From the NCBI GenBank assembly GCA_029248745.1, contig JAQWIT010000020.1:124001-188000 (forward strand): a stretch of DNA of 64,000 nucleotides. The letters run 5' to 3'. Positions within the stretch are counted from its first letter, which is position 1. The number at the start of each line of letters is the position of its first letter. The notes below the pieces were generated by a model. That model was given only the letters and a program-made list of their open reading frames with translations. It was not told the origin of the DNA and did not search any database. This stretch comes from Gammaproteobacteria bacterium (GTDB lineage: Bacteria > Pseudomonadota > Gammaproteobacteria > Nitrosococcales > Methylophagaceae). Shown here piece after piece: positions 50,355 through 59,113 of this stretch. Position numbers and translations under genes: made by a program.

Positions 50355-50762
50355 ATGGCAAGAAAGAAACCACAAGCTGATGCAGATACAGCTGTCAGGC
50401 TAGATAAATGGCTTTGGGGGGCAAGATTTTACAAAACAAGAACGCTTGCGGTTGAAGCCATTAATGGGGGTAAGGTACATCTTAATCACCAACGGGTAAA
50501 ACCCAGCCGTACCGTAAAAATAGATGACACCTTAACGATTTCCAAACCGCCATATGAATACACAATAAACATTCTTGATTTAGCCATGCAACGCCGCCAA
50601 GCATCGGAGACTCAGCTGCGCTATACCGAAAGCGAAGAAAGTATTGCGAAACGAGAACAACTACGACTCGAGATCAAGAACCAGCCACTAGGACTCAGGC
50701 ATGACCAAGGTAAGCCAAATAAAAAAGATCGTAGGCATATTATCAAGTTCAATAGGCAATGA
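50355..50762 (+). CDS. hslR: Heat-shock ribosome-associated protein Hsp15
   Basis: 135 residues. An S4 RNA-binding domain starts at VRLDKWLWGARFYKTRTLAV and INGGKVHLNHQRVKPSRTV; the basic C terminus (RLEIKNQPLGLRHDQGKPNKK) is typical. Hsp15 rescues 50S subunits that carry an aborted nascent chain. Directly after acs. Its 3' end abuts a relic response-regulator gene on the other strand. Confidence 0.93.
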   Translation: MARKKPQADADTAVRLDKWLWGARFYKTRTLAVEAINGGKVHLNHQRVKPSRTVKIDDTLTISKPPYEYTINILDLAMQRRQASETQLRYTESEESIAKREQLRLEIKNQPLGLRHDQGKPNKKDRRHIIKFNRQ

Positions 50763-51025
50763 TTAATACCCTGCAATACCTTGCCGCCTGCGCGCTCACG
50801 TAATGCTTGAATGAAACCAACACCATTCATATCAGGCATTTTGTAATCAGTCACAATGAGATCAGGTTGACTGTGATCCAACCAAGTCAGCGCTTCCATC
50901 GGTGTTTCAAAATCGACAACCGTAATATCATCAGCAACTTTCTGAATGATTTTACCAAGAATTAAACGCCCCGTTGACTCATCATCAATAATTGATAACA
51001 GCAGTGTATTATTTACCAACACCAT
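50763..51025 (-). pseudogene. Truncated response-regulator receiver domain
   Basis: ATG 51025 begins a receiver domain: LLLSIIDDESTGRLILGKII with the acidic pair at residues 14-15 and LIVTDYKMPDMNGVGFIQAL with phospho-acceptor Asp60. After about residue 79 (RERAGG) the homology stops and the frame passes into the antisense strand of hslR. The late Thr and Lys of the receiver and any output domain are missing. Relatives with this N terminus are often RpfG-like receiver/HD-GYP proteins, but the output domain is gone. Deletion relic. Confidence 0.8.
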
Positions 51026-51121
51026 TTATAAAATCATTAATATAATGTTAAAGTTAAATCAAAATATTAATAGCAGAAACTTAAGTAACCCGTGAGTCAC
51101 ATCACAAATTAAGCAGATGGA

Positions 51122-51943
51122 CTATTGTTGAAAGTTTTTGAGCCCATTAAAGACAAGGAAATGTTTTCCTTTTGCCCTAGCGACCAAACCAATCCCAATT
51201 TGTTGAGCAATTTGCAAGCCCATTTCCGTCACACCTGAGCGTGACACCAGTAAAGGGATTTCCATCTGAGCTACTTTTATAACCATCTCTGAAGTTAAGC
51301 GTCCTGTCGTATAAAACACTTTATTTTCACCTGATAGCTTTTCTAACCACATCCAGCCCGAAATGGCATCGACTGCATTATGTCGGCCAACATCCTCAAC
51401 GAAAAAATCAACCTCGCCAGACATAGAACAAAGCCCACAGCCATGGACTGCACCGGCTGTTTTATACATCTGATTATAGTGTTGTAGACCAGACAAAATT
51501 TGGTATATGTCATCACGTGAAAACCGGGGACACTTTACCGATAACTGACTTAACGAAGTCATAACATCACCAAACATCGTTCCCTGACCACAGCCACTCG
51601 TGACAGTCTTTTTAGACATTTTTTTTTCGATATCTTTATTTGTATCAGAATCTAATTGATGTGTTGTCACAGCGACGGCTTCAACATCCCAATCGACTTG
51701 AACCGCGATGACAGCTTCTATCGAAGCGATTAAACCTTGATTACGCAAATAACCCAACGTTAATAACTCAGGGTCTGTACCCATCGTCATTAATGTCACT
51801 ATTTCTCTCTTATTCAAATAAATAGTCAAGGGACGCTCGCCTGTTACAGCGATCTCTCGAGATTCACCTTCTTCATCTAGCACTGTTGCAGAATGTAATG
51901 CTGTCACACCTGCATCCGTCATTTCAATGACGTGTTTAGCCAC
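51122..51943 (-). CDS. fdhD: Formate dehydrogenase accessory sulfurtransferase FdhD
   Basis: 273 residues. It transfers sulfur from IscS to the molybdenum cofactor of formate dehydrogenase. FYTTGRLTSEMVIKVAQ and SRSGVTEMGLQIAQQIGIGLVARAK are family blocks. The active loop, a CxxC in E. coli FdhD, here reads TSGCGQGTMF with Cys118 only; a second pair CGLC lies downstream (GAVHGCGLCSMSGEV). It overlaps moaA by 8 bases, so the two cofactor genes are coupled. No formate dehydrogenase gene is seen in the window. Confidence 0.88.
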   Translation of the reverse strand: MAKHVIEMTDAGVTALHSATVLDEEGESREIAVTGERPLTIYLNKREIVTLMTMGTDPELLTLGYLRNQGLIASIEAVIAVQVDWDVEAVAVTTHQLDSDTNKDIEKKMSKKTVTSGCGQGTMFGDVMTSLSQLSVKCPRFSRDDIYQILSGLQHYNQMYKTAGAVHGCGLCSMSGEVDFFVEDVGRHNAVDAISGWMWLEKLSGENKVFYTTGRLTSEMVIKVAQMEIPLLVSRSGVTEMGLQIAQQIGIGLVARAKGKHFLVFNGLKNFQQ

Positions 51944-52949
51944 CCGTCACACTCATATGACGAAAAATAATTGGCTGGGCTTCTACATTAAAGTCGTGGC
52001 CTTTCGGCTTAATATCCATCGAGTCAATGATAGCTTGTTTAAGTTTCACCTTATCACCAGGGTGTTCACGCATGACAGCACGCAAATCGACAGAATGTTC
52101 TTGGCCAAGGCACAACAATAATCTCCCTTCTGTCGTCACTCTAACCCGATTACAAGATTCGCAAAAATTATGGCTATGTGGAGAAATGAAGCCTACTTTA
52201 CTACTGGAACCTGCAATTTGATAATACCGTGACGGCCCACCCGTATTTGCACTTGATGCTATCAAGTCAAACTCGCTATCCAGTGCCGCTTTAACCTCAT
52301 CACTCGAACAATAACTCTCACCACGAGAATGTGTCACATGACCTAATGGCATTTCTTCTATATAAGAAATATCTAAATCATTTTGGATGGCAAATTGAGC
52401 TAAATCGACGATTTCATCCTCATTACGCCTCTTCATGATCACAGCATTAAGTTTAATACGTTTGAATCCAGCGGCTTTAGCTGCTTTAATTCCAGCTAAA
52501 ACACGGTTTAAATCCCCGGTGCGTGTTAGTGCCTTAAAACGAGCTGCTTGTAAAGAATCTAGGCTAATGTTAATCCGATCAACGCCTGACGAAACCAAGC
52601 TACCTGCATATTTTGGTAGTTGAGAACCATTGCTTGTAATCGTTAGCTCTTTTAGTCCCGTTGTTTTTTTCAATTCGCCTAGCTCTTGAAAAAGCCAATC
52701 AACACCATGTCTAACTAACGGTTCCCCGCCCGTGATACGGATTTTTTCAACACCTAATTCAGCAAAAGCAGACAACAATAAAACGATCTCTTCAAGGCTC
52801 AACAACTGTTCCCTTGGCATGAAGGTCATTTCTTCATCCATGCAATACACACATCGAAAATCACAACGGTCTGTAATCGACATGCGCACATAGTTCACAC
52901 GTCGGCCGAAACGGTCTATTAATGCTGACTCTGTTAATTGCTCTGACAT
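51936..52949 (-). CDS. moaA: GTP 3',8-cyclase MoaA
   Basis: 337 residues. Radical SAM motif CDFRCVYC (C-x3-C-x2-C) near residue 30 and the second cluster cysteines CESCNRVRVTTEGRLLLC near residue 265. GGEPLVRHGVDWLF is the SAM-binding GGEP. It starts molybdenum cofactor synthesis from GTP. Overlaps fdhD, which uses the finished cofactor. Confidence 0.95.
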   Translation of the reverse strand: MSEQLTESALIDRFGRRVNYVRMSITDRCDFRCVYCMDEEMTFMPREQLLSLEEIVLLLSAFAELGVEKIRITGGEPLVRHGVDWLFQELGELKKTTGLKELTITSNGSQLPKYAGSLVSSGVDRINISLDSLQAARFKALTRTGDLNRVLAGIKAAKAAGFKRIKLNAVIMKRRNEDEIVDLAQFAIQNDLDISYIEEMPLGHVTHSRGESYCSSDEVKAALDSEFDLIASSANTGGPSRYYQIAGSSSKVGFISPHSHNFCESCNRVRVTTEGRLLLCLGQEHSVDLRAVMREHPGDKVKLKQAIIDSMDIKPKGHDFNVEAQPIIFRHMSVTGG

Positions 52950-53016
52950 ACTTTAAGTAATCACGTTATCAAGCTTTTGCTTTTATAACTTAATCGGCTC
53001 CGTATTTACAATCGTG

Positions 53017-53049
53017 TTAAATAAACAAGCCCCGCATAAGCGAGGCTTG
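53017..53049 (-). terminator. Rho-independent terminator of yccA
   Basis: On the minus strand CAAGCCTCGC and GCGGGGCTTG form a ten-base stem with a TTAT loop, followed by TTTATTTAA. It lies 27 bases downstream of the yccA stop codon and upstream of moaA. Confidence 0.8.
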
Positions 53050-53075
53050 CCAAATCATTATAGGGTCTTATGCTG

Positions 53076-53744
53076 TTATTCGTCGCCAGCAAAAGCACCT
53101 AATAGATGTAGTAGGCTGGTAAACAAGTTATAGATAGAAACATATAACGTTACTGTCGCCATAATGTAGTTTGTTTCACCACCGTGAATAACTTGGCTAG
53201 TCTCATACAAAATCAAACCTGACATAAGCAATACGAACATTGCTGACACCGCTAACGATAAACCTGGCATTTCAAAGAAATAAGCAGCCAAACCTGCCAA
53301 GAAAGCCACAAGAATACCAACAAATAAGAATCCGCCCATGAAACTAAAATCTTTTTCACTTTTTACGGCGTAAGCGGACAAAGCAAAGAAAATAATACCT
53401 GTCCCACCAAGAGCCTGCATCACCATTTGGCTGCCATTTGGCATGCTTAAGTAATAATTAAGCATCGGTCCAAGCGTCAAGCCCATAAAACCAGTCAAGG
53501 CAAACACAGCGGCCAAGCCCCAAGCACTGTTACGCAATTTCATAGTCAGAAATAACAAACCAAAATAACCCACTAGTGTTAACAAACCCATGTGTGGGAA
53601 GTTCATTGCCATTGACACACCAGCTGTCAAAGCACTAAATACCAATGTCATCGCCAATAGGCTGTAGGTATTGCGTAATAGTTTATTCGTCGCTAAAACA
53701 GATTGTTGCGATCGAACAACTGTAGATTCAGCATCGTAATTCAT
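53076..53744 (-). CDS. yccA: Bax inhibitor-1/YccA family membrane protein
   Basis: 222 residues from ATG 53744, with GGAGATG as Shine-Dalgarno just upstream; earlier codons lie before this site. Seven hydrophobic segments; the family motif GLTLGPMLNYYLSMPNG is in the middle and the C-terminal INxYxxLL block is VTLYVSIYNLFTSLLHLLGA. YccA modulates the FtsH protease. Followed by a strong terminator. Confidence 0.9.
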   Translation of the reverse strand: MNYDAESTVVRSQQSVLATNKLLRNTYSLLAMTLVFSALTAGVSMAMNFPHMGLLTLVGYFGLLFLTMKLRNSAWGLAAVFALTGFMGLTLGPMLNYYLSMPNGSQMVMQALGGTGIIFFALSAYAVKSEKDFSFMGGFLFVGILVAFLAGLAAYFFEMPGLSLAVSAMFVLLMSGLILYETSQVIHGGETNYIMATVTLYVSIYNLFTSLLHLLGAFAGDE

Positions 53745-53902
53745 CAATTCATCTCCATTAAATAAGAAACCGAACTCAAAGTTCACCCTGTATGACACGA
53801 TCGTACCGAATAAGTTCGAAAGTGCAAGTGCTAATTCAATAAAAAGCAAATTTAACTTTTCAGTTGTTTTGTCATGCCAATCCTAGTATTATTTCGCGTC
53901 TT

Positions 53903-53992
53903 GGAGAGTTGACAGAGCGGCCGAATGTACTGGTCTTGAAAACCAGCGTAGGTTTATCCCTACCCAGGGTTCGAATCCCTGACTCTCCGCCA
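53903..53992 (+). tRNA. tRNA-Ser (anticodon UGA)
   Basis: The acceptor stem GGAGAGT pairs with ACTCTCC (53982-53988), discriminator G 53989 and encoded CCA 53990-53992. The anticodon arm CTGGT/ACCAG encloses TGA at 53937-53939. A long variable arm (GTAGGTTTATCCCTAC) and T arm with TTCGAAT complete a type II serine tRNA. Integrase-like debris follows on the 3' side. Confidence 0.97.
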
Positions 53993-54012
53993 TATACAAA
54001 GCTAGACAAAAT

Positions 54013-54044
54013 AAGGGTTTTCAGCTTGCTGTAAGCCCTTTTTT
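54013..54044 (+). terminator. Rho-independent terminator after tRNA-Ser
   Basis: AAGGGTTT pairs with AAGCCCTT (one G-T), the inner CAGC/GCTG extends the stem, and six Ts follow (ending 54044). It ends the tRNA transcript. Confidence 0.78.
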
Positions 54045-54101
54045 GTGTGTAAATTTGTGTGTTGACTATAGGGTAAATTTTTCTAGTGGAGATCCGCTCT
54101 C

Positions 54102-54344
54102 ATGAAGTACTTATCACAACGCAATGGTTATCACTGGTTAAGGATTAAATCAGGTAGCATGCTTCTCCCCTACCTGCCTATTGACACTAGATTGTGTTTA
54201 CATAGTCTTGGTAAAGTAAATTTAGCAGAAGCAGAGCGTAAAGCGCACCCGCTACCAGGCAAAGTGGTCGAAAGAAATAACTCTAGCCAAAAAGTTGGCT
54301 TCAAATACACACATCAGCAGAAGATTCCATTCATGGTGTCCTGA
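54102..54344 (+). pseudogene. Relic of a phage-type integrase N terminus
   Basis: ATG 54102 starts MKYLSQRNGYHWLRIKSGSM, then RLCLHSLGKVNLAEAERKA, matching the amino-terminal SAM-like/DUF6538 region of tyrosine recombinases (M-x-YLxxRNxxYxFR and SLxTxDLxEAxRxA). After about residue 50 the similarity ends and the frame stops at 54344. No catalytic core (R...HxxR...Y) is found. It lies 110 bases 3' of tRNA-Ser in the same direction, the classical place for an integrase of an island inserted at the tRNA. Confidence 0.6.
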
Positions 54345-54968
54345 CGCATATTGTTATGAGTGAAGAGCTTGAATTATAGGCTATAAATAGCGTGACCAAG
54401 CTTATGGCGATCTATACAACAAAGAGCGGTAAAAACGTTTCATACATAAAAACACAACGCAACTAACACAGTCTACTCAGAGAACAACTTTTAATTATTG
54501 TTTTACTGACATATAACAAAGCAATAGGAAATATGTCGAGCTCGGTAGTGCTGATATGTAAGTTTGCATGTTGAGTTGAAAAAAACAAGGTGAGAAAATC
54601 CCGATGGCTTGGGTATATAGAAGATAAATTAAGCACAAGGCTTTTGTATGGCCAAACCTTGTGGCCTAATCTGACTAATGATGATTTCAACTTATTCCAA
54701 AGGTTCTCTTTCGCAGGCTCTGCGGCGGCAATCGTTAAAGCTAGAGAAAAATATCTGAGTCTGACAGACGACGCTAACATGGAGTATCCTGAAGTTGTGC
54801 TACCCCAACATCATTTTGATGTTCCTAACTACTTTTGAGCAATAAATCCGATTATCCAGATGTTGTACTGGAGGCTGTCACAAATTTCACGACATGATTT
54901 AGCAGGGCTATACAAGCCGTTTCATTTTTTTGTTATTCTAGTTCCATCTACTTAGATAACGGAATCGC
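54345..54968 (+). other. Low-information region downstream of the integrase relic
   Basis: Contains only a possible small frame (54590-54838, listed apart) and AT-rich sequence. I looked for a repeat of the tRNA-Ser 3' end that would mark the far attachment site and did not see one. Confidence 0.3.
54590..54838 (+). CDS. Small hypothetical protein, 82 residues
   Basis: GTG 54590 start, weak ribosome site. It reads WLGYIEDKLSTRLLYGQTLW and FAGSAAAIVKAREKYLSLTD with an acidic C terminus. No family recognised. It sits in the relic island next to the tRNA, so it may be a leftover or cargo fragment. Confidence that it is expressed is low. Confidence 0.35.
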   Translation: MRKSRWLGYIEDKLSTRLLYGQTLWPNLTNDDFNLFQRFSFAGSAAAIVKAREKYLSLTDDANMEYPEVVLPQHHFDVPNYF

Positions 54969-55415
54969 ATGAACAATATTATCGTCGCACTATTATTCTT
55001 TCTTCTAAGTGCGAATGCTTTCGCTTGTTATGACAAAAGCCTAAACATTATGGATAATTATGATAATTGCCTGGTTGATGCTGAAGAAGGAGTGGCAGAG
55101 GCTCAATTCGTCCTTGGGCTTATGTACTACACCGGCAGAGGCGTGGCCCACGATTACAGAGAGGCTGTCAGGTGGTACACAAAAGCCGCTAAACAAGGAA
55201 TTGCATCAGCTCAATACAACCTTGGTGTCGTGTATGGCAATGGTCATGGCGTAGCGCAGGACTATAAGTGCGCATACATGTGGTGGGATATATTAGCTTC
55301 TAGCGGAGAGGCAGAAGCTGTCAAAAACAGAGACATCTTAGCGAAAGAAATGACACCTTCCCAAATAGGAAAAGCACAAGATATGGCTCGTGAGTGGATG
55401 GCTAAACATCAATAA
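54969..55415 (+). CDS. Exported Sel1-repeat protein
   Basis: 148 residues. Signal peptide NIIVALLFFLLSANAFA (cleavage near residue 18), then three Sel1-like repeats (AEAQFVLGLMYYTGRGVAHD, ASAQYNLGVVYGNGHGVAQD) ending in a partial repeat and a charged C-terminal helix. Such proteins act as periplasmic protein-interaction scaffolds. The next gene's reading begins inside this gene, overlapping by 26 bases. Confidence 0.85.
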   Translation: MNNIIVALLFFLLSANAFACYDKSLNIMDNYDNCLVDAEEGVAEAQFVLGLMYYTGRGVAHDYREAVRWYTKAAKQGIASAQYNLGVVYGNGHGVAQDYKCAYMWWDILASSGEAEAVKNRDILAKEMTPSQIGKAQDMAREWMAKHQ

Positions 55416-55886
55416 ATTATTTGTACCTTTACTTTTAATATTTACCCTATCAGCCCAAGCAGAAACACTTGAAGGTAAGGTAGTTAAGATAGCTGATGGC
55501 GATACGCTTACTATACTCGCCTCATCAAGCCAGCAAATAAAAGTTAGATTAGCAGGTATTGATACACCTGAGAGAAAACAGCCCTTTGGTAATAGAGCTA
55601 AACAAACTCTAGCTAATTTAGCTTTTCAAAAACAAGCCTTCGTGGAAGTAGAAACCAAAGACAGGTATGGAAGAACTGTTGGTGTCGTCTTTGTTGATGG
55701 TCAGAATGTTAATGCTGAGCTGGTTAGGCTTGGGATTGCTTGGGTTTACAGGAAAAATATAACAAAGATATGGCTTTGTATGAGCTTGAATGTAGGGCTA
55801 AGAAAGAGAGGTTAGGGTTATGGTTAGAAGAGGATCCCATACCACCTTGGGAATGGCGTAGAGGAAGGCGCTATAGTCATAGATAA
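55390..55886 (+). pseudogene. Thermonuclease (SNase-like) with a homopolymer frameshift
   Basis: From GTG 55390 the frame gives a signal peptide (LFVPLLLIFTLSAQA) and an SNase domain: GKVVKIADGDTLTILAS, KVRLAGIDTPERKQPFGNRA, EVETKDRYGRTVGVVFVDG and NAELVRLGIAWVYR. At the A5 run 55753-55757 the frame is wrong and stops at 55815. In another frame the natural end follows: YNKDMALYELECRAKKERLG and EDPIPPWEWRRGRRYSHR, stop at 55884-55886. One added A restores the full frame. All catalytic residues (Asp, Arg, Glu of the SNase triad) lie before the shift, so the shortened protein might keep some activity. Confidence 0.8.
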
Positions 55887-56858
55887 TCAAGGTGCTGTCG
55901 CAACGAAGGTTGCTCGTAAAGGACTCGGGTAACCTTCTATTGTTTTTGACCTGTCTTTTGGATCTAAAAAATCTGCTAAGGATTCAAAATGCATCCAGTC
56001 CGTAACACGTTGCTCATCGAGACTAGTCATCGTTTTATCAACACATTTAACCGTTCTAAAACCGCAACGCTCCAGCCATAAAGACATCATATCAACAGAA
56101 GGGATAAACCAAACATTACGCATTTTGGCATAACGTGCTTCTGGCATTAAAACATCTTGAACATCCCCTTCAATCACCAATGTTTCTAACACTAGCTCAC
56201 CACCGGAACGCAGACAAGAGCGTAGTTCATACAAATGGTCCAAAGGGGAACGGCGATGGTATAGCACCCCCATCGAAAAAACCGTATCAAAACAGTGTAA
56301 ATTTTCTGGCATCTCTTCAATGCCAATAGGTAAAACATAGTGCTGTGTCGAACGGATATACCGTTGCATAACTAAATATTGCATTGTAAAAACCCGAGTA
56401 GGATCAATACCAATAACTAATTTAGCCCCTGCTCCTTGCATACGCCAACCGTGATAACCATTACCAGCACCTACATCTAAAACAGTGCGCCCTTTTAGCG
56501 ATTGTATATGTGGCAAAACTCGATCCCATTTCCAATCAGAACGCCATTCTGTATCTAACTCAATACCTAAGAACTGATATGGCCCCTTTCGCCAAGGATG
56601 AAAATGTTGTAACTGCTCAATCACCTCTACACGTGCTGATTCAGCAACCGTCTGTTTATCGCCAATGCTAACACCAGTAACCAAGTCCACATCATCAGCA
56701 CTCAAATCAGGTAAAGCAGATAAAGCTGCTTGCCAAATTGGCATTTTGCCATGTGCATCAGAGGCTAAACGACTTTCAACTAGAGGTTTTAAAACACTGA
56801 CCCAATCTGACAGTTCGCGGGCTTCAAGCTGAGGATAGAGTGCATCATAATCGTTCAT
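55887..56858 (-). CDS. cmoB: tRNA U34 carboxymethyltransferase CmoB
   Basis: 323 residues, family length. Motifs: FHPWRKGPYQFLGIELDTEW, RTVLDVGAGNGYHGWRM (SAM site), TVFSMGVLYHRRSPLDHLYE, and a C terminus RTVKCVDKTMTSLDEQRVTD. It uses carboxy-SAM from CmoA to make cmo5U34 in tRNA. Overlaps cmoA by 4 bases (stop/start), a normal arrangement. Confidence 0.95.
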   Translation of the reverse strand: MNDYDALYPQLEARELSDWVSVLKPLVESRLASDAHGKMPIWQAALSALPDLSADDVDLVTGVSIGDKQTVAESARVEVIEQLQHFHPWRKGPYQFLGIELDTEWRSDWKWDRVLPHIQSLKGRTVLDVGAGNGYHGWRMQGAGAKLVIGIDPTRVFTMQYLVMQRYIRSTQHYVLPIGIEEMPENLHCFDTVFSMGVLYHRRSPLDHLYELRSCLRSGGELVLETLVIEGDVQDVLMPEARYAKMRNVWFIPSVDMMSLWLERCGFRTVKCVDKTMTSLDEQRVTDWMHFESLADFLDPKDRSKTIEGYPSPLRATFVATAP

Positions 56859-57619
56859 TTGGTGGCTATCATCGATGCAAAGTTAAAGCATTGAAACCAG
56901 ACACTATTAAAGCCAAAGCCAGCTTCCGATAACCGCAGTTCGTGTTGCTGCAACGTTTCCGGTATTAATACCTTTTCCAAAGCTGTCCGTTTCTGACTAA
57001 TTTCTAAATCACTGTAGCCATTGGCACGCTTAAAATCATGATGTGCATCAACTAAAAATGAAGACTGCCTTGCAGCTGAAAATGCCAACTTTTCAGACAA
57101 AATTAATACGCCACCCGGTTGTAGACCAGTGTAAATACGTTTAATCAACGCCAAACGTTTTTCCAAAGCAATGAACTGTAAGGTAAAGTTCATGACCACA
57201 ACAGACGCATTCTCTATCTCAACATCATCAATATCGCAGCAACGTAAATCGACTCCTGCTAATGTCGACTCAGTTTGTTCTTTTGCCAGTAAAGACTCAG
57301 CCTGGCCGATCATATCAGCAGAATTATCGACTGCAACGATTTTACAGCCCGCTTTCTGAATTTGCTGACGCATTGACAAACTCACAGCACCTAAAGAACA
57401 GCCCAAGTCATAACAAATACTGCCTGGCTGTGCGTACCGATTGGCCAAAACACCAATATTAGAAATTAACGTCGCATATCCCGGCACTGAACGTTGAATC
57501 ATATCGGGGAAAACTGACACAACACGTTCATCAAACTTAAAATCAATAATTTCATCTAAAGCTGACGCATAAATTTTATCTTGTTTAGCCAATTTGCTGC
57601 GCCTTCTTCTTCGCGACAT
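56855..57619 (-). CDS. cmoA: Carboxy-S-adenosyl-L-methionine synthase CmoA
   Basis: 254 residues from ATG 57619. FDERVVSVFPDMIQRSVPGY is the CmoA hallmark, then CYDLGCSLGAVSLSMRQQI (SAM site), FTLQFIALEKRLALIKRIY, and LSEKLAF. It converts SAM and prephenate to carboxy-SAM. The N terminus has a basic run (RRRRRS). A TTG at about 57595 would give the usual N-terminal length, so the exact start is uncertain. Overlaps the end of tsaB by 35 bases with the ATG choice. Confidence 0.92.
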   Translation of the reverse strand: MSRRRRRSKLAKQDKIYASALDEIIDFKFDERVVSVFPDMIQRSVPGYATLISNIGVLANRYAQPGSICYDLGCSLGAVSLSMRQQIQKAGCKIVAVDNSADMIGQAESLLAKEQTESTLAGVDLRCCDIDDVEIENASVVVMNFTLQFIALEKRLALIKRIYTGLQPGGVLILSEKLAFSAARQSSFLVDAHHDFKRANGYSDLEISQKRTALEKVLIPETLQQHELRLSEAGFGFNSVWFQCFNFASMIATK

Positions 57620-58274
57620 TATCACGTAAATACACAGGTAGAGCCTGATCGGCACTTAATAACTTACCCGACTGAATCTCCATTTCTGCCAGAGCAATAA
57701 TATGTCTCGCTTCCGGATAACAATCAGCATCAACGTGACCAACAACACCCGCAAAATTAGCCATTAATGGCGTTTCATAAACACGCCATGCCGTGCCAAC
57801 CCCAACACATTTTCCTTGATGAAAAGGCTTAAAAGCTGTGGGTTCACAAACACGTTCATCCGTTAGTAAGTGAACTGTCTTCCCATCGAAATGATATTGA
57901 GCACAATAGATTTCTCCCATTCTGGCATCCATTGCTACTGCAATATATTCAGCATCAAGCGTTTTTGCTGCTTTGTGTGCCACTGCAGCTAACGAAGAGA
58001 CAGGTACCACAGGAATATCTCGTGCGAAAGCGATTCCTTGCGCCACACTAACCCCCACTCTCACCCCGGTAAAAGAACCTGGCCCACGCCCGAAAGCCAC
58101 TACGTCCACATCGGTTAGAACTGAACCTGATTGTTCAAATAAATTATCCATCATGCCTAACACTAAGTCGGAATGTCCACGCCGTGTTAACTCATGCTGC
58201 TCATAATACTGTCCGTCACACAGTAAAGCCGATGAACACATTTCTGAACAACTGTCTAAAGCTAAAATATTCAT
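57585..58274 (-). CDS. tsaB: tRNA threonylcarbamoyladenosine protein TsaB
   Basis: 229 residues. ASKHA-fold N terminus NILALDSCSEMCSSALLC, then GRGPGSFTGVRVGVSVAQGI (signature) and PVVPVSSLAAVAH. TsaB is the scaffold of the TsaBDE complex for t6A37 in tRNA. It heads a tRNA-modification cluster with cmoA and cmoB. Confidence 0.94.
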   Translation of the reverse strand: MNILALDSCSEMCSSALLCDGQYYEQHELTRRGHSDLVLGMMDNLFEQSGSVLTDVDVVAFGRGPGSFTGVRVGVSVAQGIAFARDIPVVPVSSLAAVAHKAAKTLDAEYIAVAMDARMGEIYCAQYHFDGKTVHLLTDERVCEPTAFKPFHQGKCVGVGTAWRVYETPLMANFAGVVGHVDADCYPEARHIIALAEMEIQSGKLLSADQALPVYLRDNVAKKKAQQIG

Positions 58275-58409
58275 TATGATGTTTACTCATAAACCAATTA
58301 GGCGATTATTATAGGCTAATCGAGAAGTAACACCTTTTTCTATTAAACCATTCCTTCTCCCAGCACTGTTTAGATTATAAATATCATATATTTACAATAC
58401 ACTTTTAAA

Positions 58410-58990
58410 CTATCCTCTGATACCTTCTACAGATAACACCAGATAAATAACATTAGACTCTTCAGTTAAAATATTGATATTAATACCATAGTCTGCCAAA
58501 TTAAACTGCCTTTTGCCAACAAAACTACGACGATATCCAAACCACGGTTCATGTCCGTGACCAACAGGGCTAGCGTCAATAGTGAGCGATTTCGTTATCC
58601 CCCTAAAAGTAAAATCGCCGACCAGAATAGCAATACCATCACTGCTTTCCTTAAAAGAACGTGATACAACTTTAGCTTCTAGAAACTGCTTAACATCGAA
58701 AATACGCCTCACCTCTTGAATGTTTATCACGTTCAGCATGATTAGTATCTATACTCGAAGCGGCGATCAATAATGACACGCTAGATTTATCAGGTTGCTG
58801 TTCATCATAGCTAAATGTTCCATCAAAACGATTAAAACGGCCGCTCTACCAGTCAACCCCACTTCCCAGATGATGAACCCGAAAATGAATAAAAGCATGC
58901 ATTCCTTTGATATCAAGATCATATTCTTAAGCCAGCACTGAAAATGGCATGAACCAAAATAAACTTAAAACTAGAAATAATCCACTTCAT
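58410..58990 (-). pseudogene. YceI family periplasmic protein, frameshifted
   Basis: ATG 58990 starts a signal peptide (MKWIISSFKFILVHAIFSAG), followed by an early stop. In another frame the YceI body continues: YDLDIKGMHAFIHFRVHHLG, an in-frame TAG, SGRFNRFDGTFSYDEQQPDK, and ASSIDTNHAERDKH. A second shift leads to FDVKQFLEAKVVSRSFKESS, VGDFTFRGITKSLTIDASPV and YRRSFVGKRQFNLADYGINI. At least two shifts and one stop. The family binds isoprenoid lipids in the periplasm. The 330-base open end is too short to work. Confidence 0.88.
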
Positions 58991-59086
58991 ATCGCTTCCC
59001 CCTCCACAATCCATTAAAAGAGAGAGTCTCATCACGTTTTTCGAAACAACAAACTATCATTATCACATTCAATTAAATCAATTGAC

Positions 59087-59096
59087 ACACATGTGT
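59087..59096. promoter_or_regulatory. Ten-base palindrome upstream of the 59114 gene
   Basis: ACACATGTGT is a perfect palindrome 17 bases before the GTG start. It could be an operator, but short palindromes occur by chance in AT-rich DNA. Confidence 0.25.
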
Positions 59097-59113
59097 ATTA
59101 AGGATGAAAGACG

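Noticed and set aside
53990-56000. Direct repeat of the tRNA-Ser 3' end as a far attachment site.
   Set aside because: No second copy of the T-arm/acceptor sequence was seen.
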